Shown piece after piece: positions 59,283 to 64,000 of a stretch of DNA of 64,000 bases. Made by a program: the position numbers and the translations under genes. The number at the start of each line of letters is the position of its first letter. Position 1 is the first letter of the stretch. This stretch comes from Mesorhizobium_G sp050247155 (GTDB lineage Bacteria; Pseudomonadota; Alphaproteobacteria; Rhizobiales; Rhizobiaceae). The stretch is from the NCBI GenBank assembly GCA_050247155.1, contig JBFWUS010000003.1:62001-126000 (forward strand), read 5' to 3'. The notes beneath the pieces are model-generated. The model had not been told where the DNA came from, did no database searches, and saw only the letters and a list, made by a program, of their open reading frames with translations.

Positions 59283-59546
59283 CTAGTGGCGCGTGCGCAC
59301 CGGCTCGAAATCGCCTTCGAGAATGCTCTGTCGCATCTTGTCGAGTAACGCCAGCGTCGCTGGCTCGCCAGCGGTGCGCAGGCTCTCAGCGAGTGCGGTT
59401 GTCAGCGCGGCTTCGGCGACAATCTCCGGTTCGATGCCGGCGGACAGTGTTTCCGCCCAGGCTTCGGCGTGGCTTTCCACCGCCGTCAGGCGCTTTTCCT
59501 CGCGCACCAGGGCGTCGATATCCGTGACGCTGTGCTCAAAGCTCAT
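59283..59546 (-). CDS. Small conserved hypothetical protein
   Basis: 87 residues, all-alpha and soluble: VTDIDALVREEKRLTAVESH, AEAALTTALAESLRTAG, MRQSILEGDFEPV. ATG 59546 follows AAGGGTGG. No known domain named. It is likely a conserved rhizobial small protein. The spacing (47 bases) to the next gene and same strand suggest an operon with the secreted protein gene. Confidence 0.7.
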   Translation of the reverse strand: MSFEHSVTDIDALVREEKRLTAVESHAEAWAETLSAGIEPEIVAEAALTTALAESLRTAGEPATLALLDKMRQSILEGDFEPVRTRH

Positions 59547-59668
59547 TTTCCACCCTTTCAAGCCCCGCGGCCGAGCCGCATTTTAGCTTTCCCTTTAAGG
59601 TCCCATTAATTTCCTAGCACAGCGAAGTGGCACATGTGCGCCACAATGGTGAAAAAGTTAACGGGCTA

Positions 59669-60028
59669 CTAATTCCCATAGCGGCTGGCGATTTCGCTGG
59701 AGATTGTTTCGCCTTCCTTGGTGTAGCGATTGATCGCCTCGACCGCCGACGACGTGCACACCGTGTAGGTGGTCTGAAAGGATCGATAGCCGCGGTTGAA
59801 ACTGGCGATAAATTTTGCTCGTCGCTCGGCGTCGGGATTTTCTGAAGCTAGCAGCTTTTCCATCTCGTCGCGCCAACTCGTGCCGGCTTCGCCGCAGAGA
59901 TTGCGCAGGAAGTGCAACGATCCCAGAATCTCGGCGAGGCGGTACAGTCCGCTGTCGAACGGCGCCTCCGCCGCACGCGCCGGCGAAACGGCCATCAAAG
60001 CCGCGACTATCGCTGAAACCACCCGCAT
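59669..60028 (-). CDS. TIGR02301-family periplasmic protein
   Basis: 119 residues. Signal peptide 1 to about 18 (cut after ARA), then PFDSGLYRLAEILGSLHFLR, NLCGEAGTSWRDEMEKLLAS and a second Cys in TVCTSS, consistent with one disulfide. The pattern matches TIGR02301, a short alphaproteobacterial family of unknown function. ATG 60028 chosen for the signal peptide. Confidence 0.85.
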   Translation of the reverse strand: MRVVSAIVAALMAVSPARAAEAPFDSGLYRLAEILGSLHFLRNLCGEAGTSWRDEMEKLLASENPDAERRAKFIASFNRGYRSFQTTYTVCTSSAVEAINRYTKEGETISSEIASRYGN

Positions 60029-60117
60029 AGGTCTTTTGTAAGCACGCAATTTGTCGGCGTGAAGGCGTGAGGTGGCGAATGGTTCGAACTCGACCGGCCA
60101 AGAAGCATCAGGTGGAA

Positions 60118-60546
60118 TCAGCCAGCGTCCCGCGCTGCCGCGATCAGCTCCAGCGCGATCTTGTCCGTCGAGTCCGTCGTGGGCAGGCTCATGATTTGGG
60201 CCTCGTCGAAGAACGCGGCTTCCTCGGCATCGTCTGCCGGAAACGGCTCACCCTCGACAGAGCCGGCGACAAAGACATGCAACTCATAGCCCGGCGCGCC
60301 TTCGCGCGGCGACGGGGGAATGTTCACGACCAGCAACGGCTTGAGGTCGTGGGCAATCACTCCCGTCTCTTCCAGCAGTTCGCGGCGTGCTGCTTCTTCC
60401 AACGTTTCGCCCGGCTCCACGCGGCCGCCGGGGAAGGCGTAAAGGCCCTTTGAGGGGCTGCGGCCGCGCTTGACGAGCAGCACCTTGCCGTCCCGCACGG
60501 CGGCAACGGACACGGCGGGGATGATGAGGGGAGGCTGTTCGGTCAC
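60118..60546 (-). CDS. NUDIX hydrolase
   Basis: 142 residues from GTG 60546. The Nudix box GGRVEPGETLEEAARRELLE followed by ETG is intact (Gx5Ex7REUXEEXGU), preceded by GKVLLVKRGRSPSKGLYAFP. It should hydrolyse a nucleoside diphosphate derivative, as in MutT/ADP-ribose types; substrate is not decidable. Divergent from the HMCES-like gene with a 70-base gap; I see no LexA box there. Confidence 0.9.
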   Translation of the reverse strand: MTEQPPLIIPAVSVAAVRDGKVLLVKRGRSPSKGLYAFPGGRVEPGETLEEAARRELLEETGVIAHDLKPLLVVNIPPSPREGAPGYELHVFVAGSVEGEPFPADDAEEAAFFDEAQIMSLPTTDSTDKIALELIAAARDAG

Positions 60547-60616
60547 GGGCTGCTTTTGGCTGAATCGCTGAAACCTACTATATGCGGCCACGAAGAGACG
60601 AGAGCCAGCAAAGACA

Positions 60617-61381
60617 ATGTGCGGACGTTTCGCCCTGCTTCCCACGCCCGACGAGGTGGCCGAGGTTTTCGGCGTGATCGACCTCGAGGACTTTCCACCG
60701 CGCTACAACATAGCGCCGACGCAACCGATCCTGATCGTGACGGCCGGGCATCCGCGCGAACCGGGCTCCAACCTGCCCGAGCGGCGCTCGCTGCTGGTGC
60801 GCTGGGGTTTCATCCCGTACTGGGCAAAGGATCCCAAAAAGCTGCCGCTGATGATCAATGCCCGATCGGAGGAAGCGATCGAAAAGCCAGCGTTCCGTGC
60901 GGCGATGCGCCATCGGCGCGTGCTGGTGCCGACCTCCGGTTTCTACGAATGGAAAAAGCTCGGCCCGAAGGAAAGGCAGCCCTACTGGGTGCGACCCAGG
61001 AATGGCGGCGTGATCGCGTTCGCTGGGCTGATGGAGACCTGGCACGAGCCGGGCGGTTCCGAGATGGACACCGCCGCCATTCTGACCACAGCCGCGAACG
61101 ACGATCTGAGGCCGATCCACGAGCGCATGCCGGTGGTGATCCGCCAGCAGGATTTCTCCCGCTGGCTGGACTGCCGCAATCAGGAGCCGCGCGACGTTGC
61201 CGACCTGCTGCACCCGGTCGAGCCCGGTTTCTTTGAGGCGATCCCGGTGTCGGACAAGGTCAACTCTTATCAGAATATGGGACCGGAAGTGATCGAGCCG
61301 GCGCCGGCCACAAAGCGGCCGGAACAGCCGCCGCCGTCGAAACAGGCCGAAAGGCCGTCAGATCAACTCGATCTTTTCTGA
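60617..61381 (+). CDS. SOS response-associated peptidase (HMCES/YedK)
   Basis: 254 residues. It starts with MCGRFAL, so Cys 2 becomes the N-terminal residue that crosslinks abasic DNA sites. Other conserved residues: RYNIAPTQPI, NARSEEAIEKPAFRAAMRHR, TSGFYEWKK, and the His of RPIHERMPVV. The tail (PATKRPEQPPPSKQAERPSD) is disordered. It protects or resolves abasic sites in single-stranded DNA. No SOS box was found. Confidence 0.94.
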   Translation: MCGRFALLPTPDEVAEVFGVIDLEDFPPRYNIAPTQPILIVTAGHPREPGSNLPERRSLLVRWGFIPYWAKDPKKLPLMINARSEEAIEKPAFRAAMRHRRVLVPTSGFYEWKKLGPKERQPYWVRPRNGGVIAFAGLMETWHEPGGSEMDTAAILTTAANDDLRPIHERMPVVIRQQDFSRWLDCRNQEPRDVADLLHPVEPGFFEAIPVSDKVNSYQNMGPEVIEPAPATKRPEQPPPSKQAERPSDQLDLF

Positions 61382-61386
61382 AACCT

Positions 61387-61563
61387 TCAGACGGCCTTGG
61401 AGGCGGTCTTCTTGGCCGGCTTGCGCATGCACACCAGAGCAGCGGCGACAGCAGCCGGGCCGACAGGCCGATAATGCTTGGTCAAAGCGGCGTATTGAGC
61501 GCGGGCTCGGTCGGCTTCGCTCTTGATGATGGATGGCATTTTCTCTTCCCTGGTGCGTTTCAT
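61387..61563 (-). CDS. Small basic hypothetical protein
   Basis: 58 residues from ATG 61563 (MPSIIKSEADRARAQ at 61539 is an alternative). Basic, Ala-rich, no known domain: QYAALTKHYRPVGPAAVAAA and a Lys-rich end. Similar small proteins occur in related rhizobia in my recollection, but this is weak. It converges with the HMCES gene with five bases between stops. Confidence 0.5.
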   Translation of the reverse strand: MKRTREEKMPSIIKSEADRARAQYAALTKHYRPVGPAAVAAALVCMRKPAKKTASKAV

Positions 61564-61881
61564 GTCGGCAGCGCCGATCCTGTTCAATTGGGACCAAATC
61601 GTGACGTAACGGCACTTTAGCCGCCAAACTGGGCAATTTCATGTATATACATGTTTAATAAAATGTTATTGGGCAGGTGGTTTCGGGGCAGCACGGAAAG
61701 ACGCCCGCGCGATGTCGCTTGACGGCAACAGGGGCCTCGTCCATAAGCTCGCCCCATGAAAACGCCTTTTGCCATTATCGGCATTTGCATTATCGGCTAG
61801 CGCTCGCGCTGGTCAGGTCGTTTTCGCCTTCTCGTTCACCGGACAGGACAAACGCCCAGGCCAGCAGGCCAGGGGAGATTT
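61564..61881. other. Intergenic region upstream of cysS
   Basis: Contains a perfect palindrome CATGTATATACATG at 61640-61653, and a possible 14-residue leader peptide at 61756-61800 (MKTPFAIIGICIIG, TAG stop) with one Cys codon. No T-box or attenuator hairpin was recognised. GGGGAGATTT at 61872 is the cysS ribosome site. Confidence 0.4.
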
Positions 61882-63435
61882 ATGTCCGACGTGAAGCTCA
61901 GGCTCTACAACACGCTGACGCGGTCGAAGGAGGTTTTTGACCCGATCGACCCAAAAAACGTGCGCATGTATGTCTGCGGACCGACGGTCTATGATTTCGC
62001 CCATATCGGCAATGCGCGCCCGGCGATCGTGTTCGACGTGCTGTTCCGCCTGCTGCGCCACGTCTATGGCGAAGAGCACGTGACCTATGTGCGCAACATC
62101 ACTGACGTCGACGACAAGATCAACGCCCGCGCCTTGCGTGACTTTGGCGAAGAGATCGAGGCTGGAACGCTGACGCTGAACCAGGCGATCCGAAAAGTCA
62201 CCGAGAAGACCGACAACCAATACCAGAAGGACGTAACGGCGCTCGGCTGCTTGCCGCCGACTTTTCAGCCGCGCGCAACGGAATTCGTCCAGCGCGACGA
62301 TGGCAAGACCGACATGATCGGCTTGATTCAAAGCCTGATCGAACGCGGCCATGCCTATGAAGCCGCAGGTGAAGTGTTGTTCGACACCGCGTCGATGAAA
62401 GACTACGGCCAGCTTTCGAAACGTCCCCTCGACGAACAGATCGCCGGCGCGCGCGTCGAGGTCGACCGGCACAAGAAGAACCCCGGCGACTTCGTGCTCT
62501 GGAAGCTGTCGTCACCGGAGGAGCCGGGTTGGGATTCGCCTTGGGGTAGAGGCCGGCCGGGGTGGCACATCGAGTGCTCGGCGATGAGCGCCGCCTATCT
62601 CGGCGAAGTGTTCGACATCCATGGCGGCGGGCTGGACCTGATCTTCCCACACCACGAGAATGAAATCGCGCAGTCACGTTGCGCGTTCGGCCATGACGTC
62701 ATGGCGAACTACTGGATGCACAACGGGTTCCTGCAGGTGGAAGGACAAAAAATGTCCAAGAGCCTGGGGAATTTTTTCTCGATCCATGAGCTGCTGGAGA
62801 CGGAAAGCTTCGGCGGACGCAAATGGCCCGGCGAGGTTCTGAGGCTGGCCATGCTGATGACGCATTACCGCGAGCCGATTGATTTTAGTGTGAGGCGGTT
62901 GGAGGAGGCGGCGATTACCCTTCTTCGTCTCTTTCGCAAGATCAAGAAATTTGAACTCGCGATGATGTCGGATGACGCGGAGCTTCTGGAGATTCCGGCC
63001 GGCAACGACAGCTTGGTTGATGCCAGTATCTCAGAAGCCTTGGCAGATGATCTGAACGTCGGGGCGACCATCTCGATCATGCAGAAGCTTAATGTCGATA
63101 ATCAGGTTGACGCTGCGCTCAGGCTGATTGGCATCGATTGGCGTTCTTATGTTCGGAGAGAAAAGGCAGAGCTTGCTGAAAGATGGAATGAGCGCGACGT
63201 TGAAATTAGGCGGCATACATCTGGATTCACCTACGAAGGTCCCGAAATCGCTTCGAGCCACAAGAGCGTTTCGATCGATGATATGATCGCGGAGCGTCTC
63301 ACCTTCATCCGCGAAAAGAACTGGGCCGAGGCCGACCGCATTCGCGACGAACTCCTGGCGCAAGGTATCCAGCTCAAGGACGGGAAAGACCCCGCCACGG
63401 GCGAACGCGTGACGACGTGGGAGGTGAAGCGGTGA
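61882..63435 (+). CDS. cysS: Cysteinyl-tRNA synthetase
   Basis: 517 residues, class I synthetase. Zn ligand Cys 32 in MYVCGPTVYDFA, HIGN at 41-44, KMSKS at 290-294 in QKMSKSLGN, and the zinc/His region HHENEIAQSRC. The C-terminal anticodon-binding part has VRRLEEAAITLLRLFRKIKK. Between residues about 395 and 450 the sequence is more variable than usual (LNVGATISIMQKLNVDNQVD), probably an ordinary insert. Essential. ATG 61882. Confidence 0.97.
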   Translation: MSDVKLRLYNTLTRSKEVFDPIDPKNVRMYVCGPTVYDFAHIGNARPAIVFDVLFRLLRHVYGEEHVTYVRNITDVDDKINARALRDFGEEIEAGTLTLNQAIRKVTEKTDNQYQKDVTALGCLPPTFQPRATEFVQRDDGKTDMIGLIQSLIERGHAYEAAGEVLFDTASMKDYGQLSKRPLDEQIAGARVEVDRHKKNPGDFVLWKLSSPEEPGWDSPWGRGRPGWHIECSAMSAAYLGEVFDIHGGGLDLIFPHHENEIAQSRCAFGHDVMANYWMHNGFLQVEGQKMSKSLGNFFSIHELLETESFGGRKWPGEVLRLAMLMTHYREPIDFSVRRLEEAAITLLRLFRKIKKFELAMMSDDAELLEIPAGNDSLVDASISEALADDLNVGATISIMQKLNVDNQVDAALRLIGIDWRSYVRREKAELAERWNERDVEIRRHTSGFTYEGPEIASSHKSVSIDDMIAERLTFIREKNWAEADRIRDELLAQGIQLKDGKDPATGERVTTWEVKR

Positions 63436-63481
63436 GGGCGGAGCGGGGCAGCTTCGGCGGCGGTGGTGCTGTTGCACCGAC

Positions 63482-63634
63482 CCCCCTCTGTCCTGCCGGA
63501 CATCTCCCCCTCAAGGGGGGAGATCACGCGCGTGGCCGACGGCGCACTTCCTGCAATATCGAAGATTGGCGAAACCATCGCGGACGGCTGATCTCCCCCC
63601 TTGAGGGGGAGATGTCCGACAGGACAGAGGGGGG
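63482..63634. repeat. Inverted repeat after cysS (about 45-bp arms)
   Basis: CCCCCTCTGTCCTGCCGGAC at 63482 is mirrored with one mismatch by the arm ending at 63634; each arm also contains a CTCCCCCTCAAGGGGGGAG palindrome. The arms are separated by about 65 bases. It stands between cysS and the DUF559 gene. Same kind as the repeats at 34272 and 49030, but with a different sequence outside the G/C tracts. Confidence 0.85.
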
Positions 63635-63676
63635 TTGGCGAAGGTGGCCTAGCCGTCCGAGATGGAGGGCGGCTGG

Positions 63677-64000
63677 ATGAAATCGAGCCATCATCCGGTT
63701 CCGACAGCCAACCGGCGCAACGCGCGCAAAATGCGCAAGTCGATGACAGAAGCCGAACTGAAGCTCTGGACCGAGTTGCGCGCGCATCGTTTGATGGGCC
63801 TCTCGTTTCGACGCCAAATGCCTATCGCCGGTTACATTGTCGATTTTGCGTGCCCGTCTCAAAAGATGATTGTGGAAGTCGATGGTTCACAGCATGCGAA
63901 TTCGGAGCGAGACAGGATTAGGGACGAGGCGCTGACCTCGCTCGGCTGGTCCATCCTCCGCTTCTGGAACGACGACGTGCTTCGCGATATCGAAGGTGTG
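63677..64000 (+). CDS. DUF559 (MTES_1575-like) endonuclease-fold protein, partial
   Basis: The frame runs open off the right edge (108 residues visible from ATG 63677; an ATG at 63662 is also in frame). Features: RRNARKMRKSMTEAELKLWT, ELRAHRLMGLSFRRQMPIAG, YIVDFACPSQKMIVEVDGSQ and the end GWSILRFWNDDVL. The D...E-V-D pattern is the PD-(D/E)XK-like nuclease core of DUF559. Small DUF559 proteins are common near rhizobial repeats. No partner gene is visible in the window. Confidence 0.85.
   Translation, partial: MKSSHHPVPTANRRNARKMRKSMTEAELKLWTELRAHRLMGLSFRRQMPIAGYIVDFACPSQKMIVEVDGSQHANSERDRIRDEALTSLGWSILRFWNDDVLRDIEGV

Noticed and set aside
60547..60616. LexA box between NUDIX and HMCES genes
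   Set aside because: No GTTC-N7-GTTC alphaproteobacterial SOS box is present in the gap.
61594..61881. T-box or amino-acid riboswitch before cysS
   Set aside because: No T-box sequence or specifier loop could be found; T-boxes are also rare in this group.

Overview
The window reads as chromosome of a Mesorhizobium-like alphaproteobacterium (Hyphomicrobiales, Phyllobacteriaceae). The evidence is GC-rich sequence, a rhizobial-type porin, one bifunctional RelA/SpoT protein, the housekeeping block dapA, smpB, UDG, NYN, rpoZ, rsh, pyrE, acpS, lepB, rnc, era, recO, and many short palindromic intergenic repeats. I see no transposase, integrase, phage structural gene, rRNA or CRISPR array.

Region 1 (1-21.1 kb) is a leucine/isovalerate degradation locus spread out by other genes. 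On the minus strand lie a TetR regulator, isovaleryl-CoA dehydrogenase (ivd), methylcrotonyl-CoA carboxylase beta (mccB) and alpha (mccA), but they are separated by 4.9 and 8.4 kb of unrelated genes. These include a tight operon of small repair-type proteins (DUF1993, macro domain, RidA, VOC) leading into mccA, a fatty acid desaturase, a DinJ/YafQ toxin-antitoxin pair, a two-gene module of an unknown protein plus an XRE/ImmA-type metallopeptidase, a PcfJ-like protein, a methyltransferase, an alpha/beta hydrolase fused to a LuxR helix-turn-helix, and VapBC. Two MITE-like palindromic elements lie in the same region.

Region 2 (21-32.6 kb) holds a MarR-GNAT fusion with a clear operator, an aminoglycoside phosphotransferase-like kinase, an HisC-like aminotransferase, a two-component system paired with two small PepSY proteins (with tandem response-regulator boxes between them), tRNA-Ser(GCU), a major porin, an alpha/beta hydrolase and a Slt-type lytic transglycosylase.

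Region 3 (32.8-51.8 kb) is the core housekeeping block: lysine and peptidoglycan synthesis, trans-translation, stringent response, pyrimidine and lipid synthesis, secretion, RNA processing and DNA repair. It is interrupted at 34.3-42.1 kb by an accessory stretch with DUF6151/TetR, a membrane-anchored GH25 muramidase, and a purine-degradation-like operon (uraD, MFS permease, two paralogous NMT1-type binding proteins, divergent LysR).

Region 4 (51.8-64 kb) holds an MFS transporter, an ECF sigma/anti-sigma pair, ygfZ with an HD hydrolase, a dihydroorotase-like enzyme with an altered metal motif, a BrnT/BrnA-like pair, several conserved rhizobial hypotheticals, NUDIX and HMCES/YedK proteins, cysS, and a DUF559 gene running off the right edge. 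The items I find most worth a second look are the XRE/ImmA module, the PepSY/two-component circuit, the extra tail on AcpS, the tandem binding proteins without a permease, and the family of long palindromes.
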